From: Opitutaceae bacterium
GTDB lineage: Bacteria > Verrucomicrobiota > Verrucomicrobiia > Opitutales > Opitutaceae
Direction: 5' to 3'
Assembly: GCA_003151515.1 (NCBI GenBank)
Contig: PLXS01000007.1
Coordinates: 1-64,000, forward strand
Length of the DNA: 64,000 nucleotides
Shown: piece by piece, positions 55,367-63,958 of the stretch
Position numbering within the stretch: the stretch's first letter is position 1
Layout of the letters: every line of letters starts with the position of its first letter
Made by a program: the position numbers and the translations under genes
The notes under the pieces: generated by a model
Seen by the model: only the letters and a program-made list of their open reading frames with translations
The model's database searches: none
Told to the model about the DNA's origin: nothing

Positions 55367-58093
55367 ATGGCGGGTACCTTTCCGGTAGGCTGGTTCGAAA
55401 GTGGCATGCTCTGGTGGGGCGAGCAGCTCGACTCGCGCACGTGCCTGTCGCGCGGCGCGCGCGTCGAGGTGCCGGACCTGCGAAGCGCCGACAACAGGAC
55501 CATCCTCGACCTGCGCGCGCAGAACGCCCACATGCTGGCGGCCGTCGGCCCCGAGGCCTTGCTCCAGGTCCAATGGACCGTCGAGGACGACTTCGAAGCC
55601 GCCCTGGAATCGTACGCGCGGCGCAAGGCGGGGGCGTCGCCCTGGTGCCGAAGGACCTGCGCCGTCAGGCGGGAGTTCTACGCGCAGCGCCTCGCCGAGG
55701 GCAGCCTGCGCCGCGAGCGCGTGCACGTCTACCTGGGCAGGCGCTGCGCCCTCCTCGCCTCGTCCGACGTGCGCACCGTCGCGTCGTGCGAGGCCTTCCT
55801 CGCGCAGGCGGCCTCGGGCCTCGACGCGCAGCTAAGGACGCTCGCCATGGTCCATCCGCTCGGCCGGTGGGAGCCCATGGACACGCGGGCGCAGGCCCTG
55901 CACCTGAGGAAGTTCCTGAACCCCAGCCTCTCGCGCCTCTTCAGCGGGAGCGGGGACGAGGGCCTCGCGGGCTTCGACGAGGCGCGCTCCATCAGGGCCA
56001 ACTGCATGCGCAGCGACATGGAGGCCTTCTCGTCGGGCAGGGGCGCGGAGCGGGCCAGCCTGCTGCACTTCGACGGGAACTTCCACGCCGTCTTCGTGAT
56101 GCGCGAACTGCCGAGGGGGACGCGCCCGGGCATGCTGCTGCCGGTCCTTGACGCCGTGAACCGGGGCGCCGCGATCACGCTCGCCATCCGCCCGAGGCCG
56201 GTGGGCGCCGAGATAGACCGGCTGCGCCGGGAGATAGACGAGCTGTCCGCTTTCCTGTCGGACCGGCGCGCAGCCGGCGTCGAGAACGAGATCCGCCTGC
56301 GCCGGGGCAGGATCGACTCGCTGCTCTCGTCGGTGACCATCCCCTTCAACATGCTCTTCGTCGTGCGGGTGTGGGCGCAGACGCCCGAGGCGATCGCCGC
56401 CAAGGCCCTCGCGATGAGGACCGCGCTGCAGGGCGTGGACGGCGCCGAGTTCATGCAGGTCGCCAACGCGACGCAGGCGCGCAGCCTCTTCTACGAGACG
56501 CTGCCGGGCAACCTCGGCGGGGCCTACCGCGGCTGGGACATCTACGTGGAGAACCACAACCTGGCCGACCTTCTGCCGGTCTCCTCGACGTTCACCGCGC
56601 ACCTGGACGAGGCCCAGGCGCTCTACGACAGCCCGGGGCGCAGCGTCGTCGGCATCCGCCTGGTCACCCCCAACGGGACGCCGCAGCACTCCATCGCCGT
56701 CGGCGTGAACGGCTCGGGCAAGTCGGCCTTCCTCATGGACCTCATGAGCCAGTCGGACTGCGACTGGGCCTACCGGTTCTATCAGGAGGAGGGCCTTGCC
56801 TTCGTGACTCAGGCCCAGCTCTGCGGGATGCGCAGCCTCGTCCTTCGCGAGTCCGGCGAGTGCACGCTAAACCCTTTCGACACGCTGGGCCTGCCCCTCA
56901 CCTCGGCAACCGTCGCCAGGGTCGTTCGCACCTGCATGAAGCTCGTTGGCCTCTCGAGGGACGAGGACCGCAACCGCCGCCGCGAGGGCCTGATCGGCGA
57001 GTACGTGCGCGCCCACCTCGAGGACTGCGCCGAGGACTGGAAGGGCGCGGACGAGGGCCGGTGGCTGGCCGTGGCCCGCAGGGCGCTTCTCGCCGACGGC
57101 CTGCGCTCGGAGGGCGACGACTTCCTGGACGGGCACCTCGCGCTCCTCGAGCTCGAGCGCTCCGACCCCGCCAGGGCCGGCGAACTCCTGTCGGGGCCCG
57201 CAGACGACGAGGTGGCGCGCCAGTCGATAAGCCCCTCGGGTCGGCGAAACGCACTCGCCATGGCCTTCAGCATGCTCGGGCCCGAGCAGTGCCCGAGGTT
57301 CGCGGGCCTGGTCTCCCTCATGCGCCACGGCCGCCTTCCCCACCACCGAAGCGCCGCCGTGACGGCCGAGCTCGACTTCCTCTCCTCGGAGCTCGCCAAG
57401 GGGCTTCGCGAGGGCGGCGTCGTCGGGGGCTTCATCGACGGGGCGACCAACGTCGATGTGCGCGGCGCCGGCCTGCACTTCGACACGAGCCGCCTGCCCG
57501 AGGGGACCCTGAAGGAGCTCGCCGGCTTCGTCGTCTTCGACCACGTGCGCCAGCACATCCTCGCCCTGCCGCGCGCCGCCGCGAAGGTCATGCTCCTGGA
57601 CGAGCTGCGCCGCATCCTGCTCATCCCGGGCGCGGCGGAATTCGTGAAGGAGCTCCTCGCGCAGCTGCGCAAGTACCGCTGCGCCTTCATCGGGGCGTTC
57701 CAGGAGCCGTCCCAGGTCGACGACATCGACCCGGCGCTCACCGACCTGCTCCTCGGCCAGTGCAAGCAGTACTTCCTCATGCGCCAGAACAACGCGGAGC
57801 AGGTGCGCCGGATCGCGCGCGCGATCGGGCTGCCCGGCGCCGCCCAGAGGGCGATCGCCCAGCACCCGCTTGTCGAGCACCAGGCGGGCTCCCGCAAGGC
57901 CTCGTATTTCACGTACTTCTCCAGGGAGGGCGCCGCGACGGTCTGCGGCACCGTGCGCGTCGAGGTTGACCCGGCCATGCTCTACGTCGCCGAATCCTCC
58001 GGGGCCGTGTTCGACAGGCGCATGTCCGCGCTCGGCAGGTATCCGTCCGTCCTCGAGGGGGTGCTCGCCGAGTCCGGGGCGCAGCGGCCATGA
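55367..58093 (+). CDS. VirB4/TraC-like type IV secretion ATPase
   Basis: 908 residues. An N-terminal domain of some 400 residues with the CagE/TrbE/VirB feel is followed by a RecA-type motor: Walker A GVNGSGKS at 446-453 and Walker B VMLLDELRR with Asp745 and Glu746. Both ATP motifs are intact. VirB4 ATPases sit at the inner-membrane base of type IV secretion systems and drive pilus assembly and transfer. The stop overlaps the lipoprotein gene (ATGA). Confidence 0.88.
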   Translation: MAGTFPVGWFESGMLWWGEQLDSRTCLSRGARVEVPDLRSADNRTILDLRAQNAHMLAAVGPEALLQVQWTVEDDFEAALESYARRKAGASPWCRRTCAVRREFYAQRLAEGSLRRERVHVYLGRRCALLASSDVRTVASCEAFLAQAASGLDAQLRTLAMVHPLGRWEPMDTRAQALHLRKFLNPSLSRLFSGSGDEGLAGFDEARSIRANCMRSDMEAFSSGRGAERASLLHFDGNFHAVFVMRELPRGTRPGMLLPVLDAVNRGAAITLAIRPRPVGAEIDRLRREIDELSAFLSDRRAAGVENEIRLRRGRIDSLLSSVTIPFNMLFVVRVWAQTPEAIAAKALAMRTALQGVDGAEFMQVANATQARSLFYETLPGNLGGAYRGWDIYVENHNLADLLPVSSTFTAHLDEAQALYDSPGRSVVGIRLVTPNGTPQHSIAVGVNGSGKSAFLMDLMSQSDCDWAYRFYQEEGLAFVTQAQLCGMRSLVLRESGECTLNPFDTLGLPLTSATVARVVRTCMKLVGLSRDEDRNRRREGLIGEYVRAHLEDCAEDWKGADEGRWLAVARRALLADGLRSEGDDFLDGHLALLELERSDPARAGELLSGPADDEVARQSISPSGRRNALAMAFSMLGPEQCPRFAGLVSLMRHGRLPHHRSAAVTAELDFLSSELAKGLREGGVVGGFIDGATNVDVRGAGLHFDTSRLPEGTLKELAGFVVFDHVRQHILALPRAAAKVMLLDELRRILLIPGAAEFVKELLAQLRKYRCAFIGAFQEPSQVDDIDPALTDLLLGQCKQYFLMRQNNAEQVRRIARAIGLPGAAQRAIAQHPLVEHQAGSRKASYFTYFSREGAATVCGTVRVEVDPAMLYVAESSGAVFDRRMSALGRYPSVLEGVLAESGAQRP

Positions 58094-58389
58094 GACGGGC
58101 GGCCATCCTGTCCCTCGCCCTTGGCGTCGCCGGATGCGCGAGCCGCCAGTCCCGCGGCACCGTGTCGGCGGACCAGGCCTACCTGCAGGGCGCCGCGGAC
58201 GCCGCGAAGCAGCTCTACTGGGCCAAGCAGGCCCTCGAGGCCCCCCGCGGCGCGGTGCCCGCGGGGCGCACCGAGTACTACACGTGGGAGGAGTCCGGCG
58301 AGACCCGCGACGGGCGAAGGCTCGCCCCGGAAACCGTGGCCGTCCCCGTCTTCATCCCGGACCCGGCACCCGCCGCCCAGGACCGGTGA
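58090..58389 (+). CDS. VirB7-like lipoprotein
   Basis: 99 residues. Signal peptide MRRAAILSLALGVAGC ends in a lipobox VAGC (Cys16). The mature part is charged and lacks a recognised domain (WEESGETRDGRRLAPETVAV). VirB7-type lipoproteins are small and anchor the outer-membrane part of the secretion channel; identity here rests on size, lipobox and gene position. Coupled on both sides by 4-base overlaps (ATGA before, GTGA after). Confidence 0.6.
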   Translation: MRRAAILSLALGVAGCASRQSRGTVSADQAYLQGAADAAKQLYWAKQALEAPRGAVPAGRTEYYTWEESGETRDGRRLAPETVAVPVFIPDPAPAAQDR

Positions 58390-59285
58390 GAGCGCTTCCA
58401 ATACTCCTCCTTGCCGCGGGGTGCGCGCTGGGCGCGTCCCGGGGGCGCGCCTTCCTAGGGGTCGGCGACACGTCCTTCGTGACGGTCATCGCCAACCCCG
58501 CGGAGGCGGCGAACTGGGCCGCGCAGCTCGAGAGGCTCAACGGGCAGCTAGTCGCGGCGAACGCAACCCTCCAGGCGGTCACGACGCTCAGGGCGTACGC
58601 GGGGGACCCCAGGGCCGCCCTGGCCGCGATGCCGGACCTGGCGCAGATCACCCGCGCCGTCGCGGCGCTGGCCTCGGGCGGCCAGACCGCCGAGGACCTC
58701 CTGCAGTCGTGGCAGGCCGAGGGCTTGGCGCAGAGGCTGCTTGGCGAGGCGGCGCTCCTGCAGGCGGCCGGCGTCGCCCCTTCCATGAACGTCTTCGGGG
58801 CCGAGCAGCAGCGCGACTATTCGATCTACGCGGGCGTGGCGCAGGACGCCGGCTCGGCCGCCGCGCTTCGCGGCCAGATTGCCGGCGAGCAGCAGGCCCG
58901 CCAGGCCGTGGCGTCGCAGCTCTCCCTCGCCTGGAGCCGCTTCAGGGCTGCCCCGGACGAGTCGAGCAAGCAGGCGGTCCTCTCCGAGATAAGCCAGCTG
59001 CAGTCCCAGGACGCCCTCATGGACGCGCGGCGCAGGGCGATCCTGGACGACCTGGCCCTTTCCGACCGGGAGCGCAGGGACGACTCGGCCGTCCGCTCCA
59101 GGGCCGCCGACGAGGTGCTGCTCGCGCAATCGGCCCTCCTGAACAGCGGCGCGGGGGCCCGCGCGACGGCCGCGCAGGCGGCCCGCATGGCGACCCTGGC
59201 GAAGCCTGCGCCTGCGCCGGCCGCCGCCGACTACGGCGGGATCAGGGTGTGGACGACGGCGGATGCCGCGGGAGGGTCACCGTGA
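58386..59285 (+). CDS. VirB5/TrbJ-like minor pilin protein
   Basis: 299 residues from GTG 58386. Signal-like start RALPILLLAAGCALGASRG, with a weak lipobox, then a long helical, coiled-coil-rich body: NWAAQLERLNGQLVAANATL and ITRAVAALASGGQTAEDLLQ. This matches the TrbJ/VirB5 pattern. VirB5-type proteins decorate the pilus tip. The overlap with VirB6 is GTGA. Confidence 0.65.
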   Translation: MRALPILLLAAGCALGASRGRAFLGVGDTSFVTVIANPAEAANWAAQLERLNGQLVAANATLQAVTTLRAYAGDPRAALAAMPDLAQITRAVAALASGGQTAEDLLQSWQAEGLAQRLLGEAALLQAAGVAPSMNVFGAEQQRDYSIYAGVAQDAGSAAALRGQIAGEQQARQAVASQLSLAWSRFRAAPDESSKQAVLSEISQLQSQDALMDARRRAILDDLALSDRERRDDSAVRSRAADEVLLAQSALLNSGAGARATAAQAARMATLAKPAPAPAAADYGGIRVWTTADAAGGSP

Positions 59286-60715
59286 CGGCGTTCCTCGCGG
59301 ATACGGGGCCCGCCTCGGACCTGCTCGACGTATTCAGCTCGTACGACTCGGGCGTGCTTTTCCGCGGGCTCACGCAGGGTGGCGGGGGCCAGCCCGCAAT
59401 CCTGGGCACGCTCGGATGGATCTTCACGGCGCTCGGCGCCTTCTTCACCCTCTGGGGCTTCGTCCTTCGCTCCCGGCGCTCCGCGGGCGAGGCGAAGATG
59501 GATGAGGTCGCCAAGACCTGGATCGTCATTGCGGCGATGCTGGCGGGCCCGTTCCTGATGCGCACCGCGATGCAGGGGGCGGACCAGGTCTACGAGTCCG
59601 CCGTGGGCGGGCCGGGCCAGCTGACGGCGGCCTGCGTCAAGGCGGCCTATGCGATGCCCGAGCTCTCGGACCTCTTCGACGTGCTGCGCCGAAGCGCCAT
59701 CGGGACCGCCGGGGCCGCGCAGGGCCAGGCCGCCCAGGGCAGGCAGGCCCTGCTGAGCGGCGCGAACGACGGGAGCGTCCTCGGGTACCTGGAGGCGTTC
59801 GGCGTTGCGCTCTGGGACACGGGCGCCGACTACGCCGCGGGGGCCGGCCAGGCCTGGAGCGGGATGGTGAGGATGGCTGCGATGGCGACCGGGTTCGGCT
59901 CGGCGATGCTCAAGTGCCTGCTCATCATCCTGACCATCGGCCCCCTGTACCTGCTCCTGCTCGCGAGCGCCGCGGTCATCTGGTTCATGTGGCAGCTGCG
60001 CTACTTCCTCGCGGTCTCCGGCTCGATGATGCTGCCGCTTTTCATCGGCATGTTCTCGCTTCCCCAGGGCCACCCCAACCGGCAGCCCGCCCAGGCCTAC
60101 GTGATGCACATGCTCTCGCTGGCCCTCTGGCCCGTCGCCTGGGCGATCGGGCACTCGGCGACCGCCTCCTTCTACAACGCCCTGATCTCCCTCGTGGCCG
60201 GCACGAGTCGCGTCCCCGACCTGGCCGGCGCGCTGCAGTGGGACTCGCTGGCCGCCCAGGGGCCCTCCGGGGCCCAGGTGCAGGCCGCCGAGGCGGCGCT
60301 TGGCAACTGGTTCATGGGGAACGTGACGGCGCTCCTTTCGATCCTCGTCGGGGGCCTGGGCTTCGCGGCCTGGGTCGCGGCGGTCACGATCCTTGGCCCG
60401 GTCTTCCTGCACAGGCTCCTCGCGACCGGTGCCCTGTTCTTCGCGCAGGCCGCGGCGTCCTCGGCCCGGCAGGCGGCCGTGGCGGGAAGGCTCGCGGTTG
60501 GAGCCGCCCAGGAGCACGGCCTCGTGGCGGCCGTCCTCGGGGGCCCGGGGCCCGGTCCCGGCGAGCGCCTCGCGGAGGGCGCCGCGGCGATCGCCGTGCC
60601 CCTGGTTGGGGGCGTGGAAGCCGGCACGGCGGGCGCGCAGGGCGGCGTGGCGAGCATGGCCATGGCCGCGCGCCGGGTGGATGTTTCGGATGGAAAGGGC
60701 GGCGCTTCCGTATGA
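59282..60715 (+). CDS. VirB6/TrbL-like multi-pass conjugation membrane protein
   Basis: 477 residues from GTG 59282. At least six hydrophobic segments, among them TLGWIFTALGAFFTLWGFVL, KCLLIILTIGPLYLLLLASA and LLSILVGGLGFAAWVAAVTI, and an Ala/Gly-rich cytoplasmic tail. VirB6-type proteins form part of the inner-membrane channel. The frame runs open back to 58121, but that part is a shadow. Coupled to VirB5; the next gene starts 10 bases on. Confidence 0.72.
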   Translation: MTAFLADTGPASDLLDVFSSYDSGVLFRGLTQGGGGQPAILGTLGWIFTALGAFFTLWGFVLRSRRSAGEAKMDEVAKTWIVIAAMLAGPFLMRTAMQGADQVYESAVGGPGQLTAACVKAAYAMPELSDLFDVLRRSAIGTAGAAQGQAAQGRQALLSGANDGSVLGYLEAFGVALWDTGADYAAGAGQAWSGMVRMAAMATGFGSAMLKCLLIILTIGPLYLLLLASAAVIWFMWQLRYFLAVSGSMMLPLFIGMFSLPQGHPNRQPAQAYVMHMLSLALWPVAWAIGHSATASFYNALISLVAGTSRVPDLAGALQWDSLAAQGPSGAQVQAAEAALGNWFMGNVTALLSILVGGLGFAAWVAAVTILGPVFLHRLLATGALFFAQAAASSARQAAVAGRLAVGAAQEHGLVAAVLGGPGPGPGERLAEGAAAIAVPLVGGVEAGTAGAQGGVASMAMAARRVDVSDGKGGASV

Positions 60716-60725
60716 CACTGCTCCG

Positions 60726-61283
60726 ATGCCCGCCCCGCCCATCCTGCGTTCCATAGGCTCGGGCGTCGAGCGGCTCGTCGACCGGGCGCTGTGCGTCCTG
60801 GGCGCGGTCCTGTTCTCCCAGCTGCCCGAATTCATGCAGCAGTACCTGCAGCGCCTTGAGGGGCACCTCGACGAGGCGCGCCTGCAGGTCGATCACTTCC
60901 GGGACGCGGCCTCGAGGTCGGGGATGACCCTTGAGCAGCTGATCGCCGGCGCCGGCCAGAACCCGGATCCGGCGATGGGCCGGCTGGGGGCCGTCGTGCG
61001 CCAGGCGCTCGAGCGCGCGGGCCAGCTCGGCTCGGCCGACGACGCCCTTCGCCACGCCTCGGCATGGTCGAGGCCCTTCGTGTTCGCCGCGCATGCCGAC
61101 TGGACGATCGCAAAGGCCACCTGGTCCATCTACCGGCCGGCGGTGCCGACAACGGCAGAGGGCCTGGCCTACGCCGCCGTCGGAATGGTCCTTGCGCTTG
61201 GCGCCTACCACCTCGGGGTCAGGGCTCCCGTTGCGGCCTGGGCGCGGCGGCGCCGACGGCCCGCTGGACCCGACCCGGGTTAA
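60726..61283 (+). CDS. DUF2937-like inner-membrane protein
   Basis: 185 residues from ATG 60726. An N-terminal segment LVDRALCVLGAVLFSQLPEF runs into FMQQYLQRLEGHLDEARLQV, the pattern of DUF2937 proteins; a second hydrophobic segment near the C-terminus (AAVGMVLALGAYHLGV) precedes a basic tail. The family has no assigned function that I know of. Ten bases from VirB6, so almost surely co-transcribed with the secretion genes. Confidence 0.6.
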   Translation: MPAPPILRSIGSGVERLVDRALCVLGAVLFSQLPEFMQQYLQRLEGHLDEARLQVDHFRDAASRSGMTLEQLIAGAGQNPDPAMGRLGAVVRQALERAGQLGSADDALRHASAWSRPFVFAAHADWTIAKATWSIYRPAVPTTAEGLAYAAVGMVLALGAYHLGVRAPVAAWARRRRRPAGPDPG

Positions 61284-61332
61284 GCTCAAATCCATGGACA
61301 TGGGCGGGCGCGGGAGCTAGCATGCCGACACG

Positions 61333-62418
61333 ATGTCCGACTTGCTGAAGGTCCATCTGGGCGACCGCTCCTACCCCATAGTGTTTGGGGAGGACCTGAC
61401 CGCGCAGGTGCACGCCATCGCGGCCGAGCTTGCCTTCGGCGGACGCAAGATAGCCGTCGTTACGGACCGCAACGTGGCGAGGATCCACGCGAAGGCGCTC
61501 AGGGTCCTCTTCGGCGAGTCCCCGACGCTTGCGGTGGCGGCCGGCGAGGGGTCGAAGTCGGTGGCCGAGCTCGGGCGCGTCCTTGAATTCCTCGCCGCGT
61601 GCGGCCTCGACCGCTCCGGGGTCGTGTTCGCCGCCGGGGGGGGGGTCGTCGGCGACCTCGCGGGCTTCGCCGCGGCCTGCTACCTGCGCGGGATCGACTA
61701 CTACCAGGTCCCGACCACGCTCCTCGCGATGGTCGACAGCTCGGTCGGCGGGAAGACGGGGGTCAACCTGAAGGCGGGCAAGAACCTCGCCGGGGCCTTC
61801 CACCAGCCGCACGGCGTGTTCATAGCCACGGGCTTCCTAAGGACGCTTCCCGCGCGCGAGTTCGCGGCCGGGGCGGCCGAGGTCATAAAGACCGCGCTTC
61901 TTGGCGACGGCGAGCTCTTCGCCAAGCTCGAGCAGTCCCCGCTCTCGCCCGGCGACGCCCGGCTCGCGGGCGTTGTCAGGCGCTGCTGCGAGATCAAGGC
62001 CGGGATCGTCGAGGCCGACGAGAGGGAGAGGGCGGGGGAGGGGGGCAGGGCCCTCCTCAACCTCGGCCACACTTTCGGGCACGCGATCGAGCAGGTGACG
62101 GGCTACGCGCAGTACCTGCACGGCGAGGCGGTCGCCGTGGGCCTTTGCGCCGCCGCGCGCCTGTCGCGCAGGTTGGGGCTCATTCCCGACTCGGATGTGG
62201 CGAGGGTCGAGGCGACCGTCGCCGCGCACGCTCTGCCGGTGCGGGTGCGCACGGCGCTCTCCATAGCGAGCCTCATGGCCGTCGCGGCCCGCGACAAGAA
62301 GGCGCGCGGCGGCTCGCCGCGCTTTGTCGTGCTCAAGGCGGTGGGCAGGGCCTCGGTCGTGGGCTCCGTGGCCCCGGACGCGGTCGAGGCGGCCTGGCGC
62401 GAGGTGGGGTGCTCCTAG
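61333..62418 (+). CDS. aroB: 3-dehydroquinate synthase
   Basis: NAD-dependent cyclase of the shikimate pathway. 361 residues. Motifs: GGGVVGDLAGFAAACYLRG, VPTTLLAMVDSSVGGKTGVN, and a metal His in LNLGHTFGHAIEQVTGY. ATG start at 61333, 49 bases after the DUF2937-like gene. Confidence 0.96.
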   Translation: MSDLLKVHLGDRSYPIVFGEDLTAQVHAIAAELAFGGRKIAVVTDRNVARIHAKALRVLFGESPTLAVAAGEGSKSVAELGRVLEFLAACGLDRSGVVFAAGGGVVGDLAGFAAACYLRGIDYYQVPTTLLAMVDSSVGGKTGVNLKAGKNLAGAFHQPHGVFIATGFLRTLPAREFAAGAAEVIKTALLGDGELFAKLEQSPLSPGDARLAGVVRRCCEIKAGIVEADERERAGEGGRALLNLGHTFGHAIEQVTGYAQYLHGEAVAVGLCAAARLSRRLGLIPDSDVARVEATVAAHALPVRVRTALSIASLMAVAARDKKARGGSPRFVVLKAVGRASVVGSVAPDAVEAAWREVGCS

Positions 62419-62475
62419 GGCGCGCCCCCGAGAAAATTCGTGTGTTTGGGCCGGCTCCCGGCTATTGATTGACTC

Positions 62476-63129
62476 ATGTCCGCCATCGACGAAGGCATCG
62501 TGCGCGAGTTCTTCGAGCAGAATGGATTCTTCGTGCGCCAGGTGCGCAAGTACCAGGTCCAGGCGCGCCGCAAGACGGGCGACGAGGAGGTCGACCTGCT
62601 CGTGCACAACCCGGCCTGGCGCAAGACGAGCCGCAAGCCCGACTTCTTCCTCTTCTCGACCGAGCTGCAGTTCGTCCACCAGGCGGTCGTCGCCGTGAAG
62701 CCCTGGCACACCGAGGTCTTCACGCCCGCGATGCTGAAGGGCTCCCCGGAGATCTTTGGGTTCCTCGAGCAGAACGTCGTCAAGCAGGCGTCGCGGCTCT
62801 TCCCGCCGGACGCGGGCGACCTCGGGGGCGACGTGGCCAAGATCCTCGTCCTGCCGGCGCTCCCCACGGCGGAGCCGTTCCGCTCGCAGAGCGTCGCCCT
62901 GCTCAAGGAGCGCGGCGTCGACGGCATCATCTCCTTCCGCTCGATGCTCCTGGACCTGATCGAGAAGATCGAGGCCAACCGCAACTACGGAAAGAGCGAC
63001 ACGCTGCAGGTCATACGCATCCTCAAGATCTACGACCTGCTCAAGGACGCGCAGCTCGACCTGCTGTCGGACCGCATGCAGTCGGCGAGAAGGGCGCGCG
63101 CCGCGCAGGCCGAGCCGGCCCGTGAGTAG
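62476..63129 (+). CDS. Conserved-looking protein of unknown function
   Basis: 217 residues, no family recognised. A charged N-terminal half holds EEVDLLVHNPAW and, 30 or so residues later, VVAVKPWHTEVF. An acid-strand-acid/Lys order like this is seen in restriction-endonuclease-like folds, but the match is loose. The C-terminal half is helical (LLDLIEKIEANRNYGKSDTL) with an Arg/Ala-rich tail. Sits between aroB and lpxA on the same strand. Confidence 0.7.
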   Translation: MSAIDEGIVREFFEQNGFFVRQVRKYQVQARRKTGDEEVDLLVHNPAWRKTSRKPDFFLFSTELQFVHQAVVAVKPWHTEVFTPAMLKGSPEIFGFLEQNVVKQASRLFPPDAGDLGGDVAKILVLPALPTAEPFRSQSVALLKERGVDGIISFRSMLLDLIEKIEANRNYGKSDTLQVIRILKIYDLLKDAQLDLLSDRMQSARRARAAQAEPARE

Positions 63130-63193
63130 GCCGCCGCGCCGGGCGCAAAACGGACTCGCCCTGCGCCCGGCCGGCGCCGAGATTTCAGAGAAG

Positions 63194-63958
63194 ATGAAGC
63201 CATCCATCCACCCAACGGCAATCGTCGAGCCGGGCGCGCAGCTCGGCGACGGGTGCGTCATCCACGCCGGCGCGATCATCAGGCCGGGCGCGATCCTGGG
63301 CGAGCGCGTCGCGGTGCACCCCTACGCGGTGGTGGGCGGCGACCCCCAGGTCCTGCGCTTCAACCCCGCCGTGCGCACGGGCGTCAAGGTGGGCGCCGGC
63401 ACGATCATCCGCGAATACGTCACGATCAACCGCTCGACCGAGGAGGGCGGCCACACGCTCGTGGGCTCCAACTGCCTCTTCATGGCCTGCTCCCACGTGG
63501 CGCACGACGCAGCCGTCGGCGACAACGTCGTGGTCGCGAACGCGGTGCTGCTCGCCGGCCACGTGGTCGTCGGCAGCCATGCGGTCCTTGGCGGCGGCTC
63601 CGCCTACCACCAGTTCACTCGGGTGGGCGAGGGCGCCATCGTGGGCGGTCTCGCCCGCATCACGAAGGACATCCCGCCGTTCGTGATGGCCGCAGAGCGG
63701 GACGAGGTCGCGGGCCTGAACCTGGTGGGCCTTAGGCGGCGCGAGGTGCCGCGCGAGGCGATCGCGGAGGTGAAGGAGGCGTTCCGCCAGGTCTATTTCA
63801 CGCCGGGAAACATCCGCGAAGTCGCGGCCCGGCTTCTGGCCAAGGGGGGATTCAAGTCGGCGCAGGCCCGCGCGTTCCTGGAGTTCATCACCGCGGGCAA
63901 GAGGGGCATCGCGCGCGCCAGGCGGGCCTCGCTGGCGGACGGCGGGGCCGAGGAATGA
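63194..63958 (+). CDS. lpxA: UDP-N-acetylglucosamine O-acyltransferase
   Basis: First step of lipid A synthesis. 254 residues from ATG 63194. Left-handed beta-helix repeats from the start (IHPTAIVEPGAQLGDG), the catalytic His in HVAHD (His104), then AGHVVVG and YHQFTRVGEGAIVGG, and a helical C-terminal part. An open frame upstream to 63122 is unlikely to be translated. Shows the organism makes lipid A. Confidence 0.95.
   Translation: MKPSIHPTAIVEPGAQLGDGCVIHAGAIIRPGAILGERVAVHPYAVVGGDPQVLRFNPAVRTGVKVGAGTIIREYVTINRSTEEGGHTLVGSNCLFMACSHVAHDAAVGDNVVVANAVLLAGHVVVGSHAVLGGGSAYHQFTRVGEGAIVGGLARITKDIPPFVMAAERDEVAGLNLVGLRRREVPREAIAEVKEAFRQVYFTPGNIREVAARLLAKGGFKSAQARAFLEFITAGKRGIARARRASLADGGAEE

Noticed and set aside
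56371-57969. 532-residue plus frame inside the VirB4-like gene
   Set aside because: Shadow of VirB4; no domain pattern.
59231-60835. 534-residue minus frame over VirB6
   Set aside because: Antisense shadow of a GC-rich gene with no hydrophobic or catalytic pattern.
54400-61332. Direct repeat of the tRNA-Gly 3' end as an attachment site
   Set aside because: No second copy of the 3' end sequence seen after the VirB-like operon within the window.
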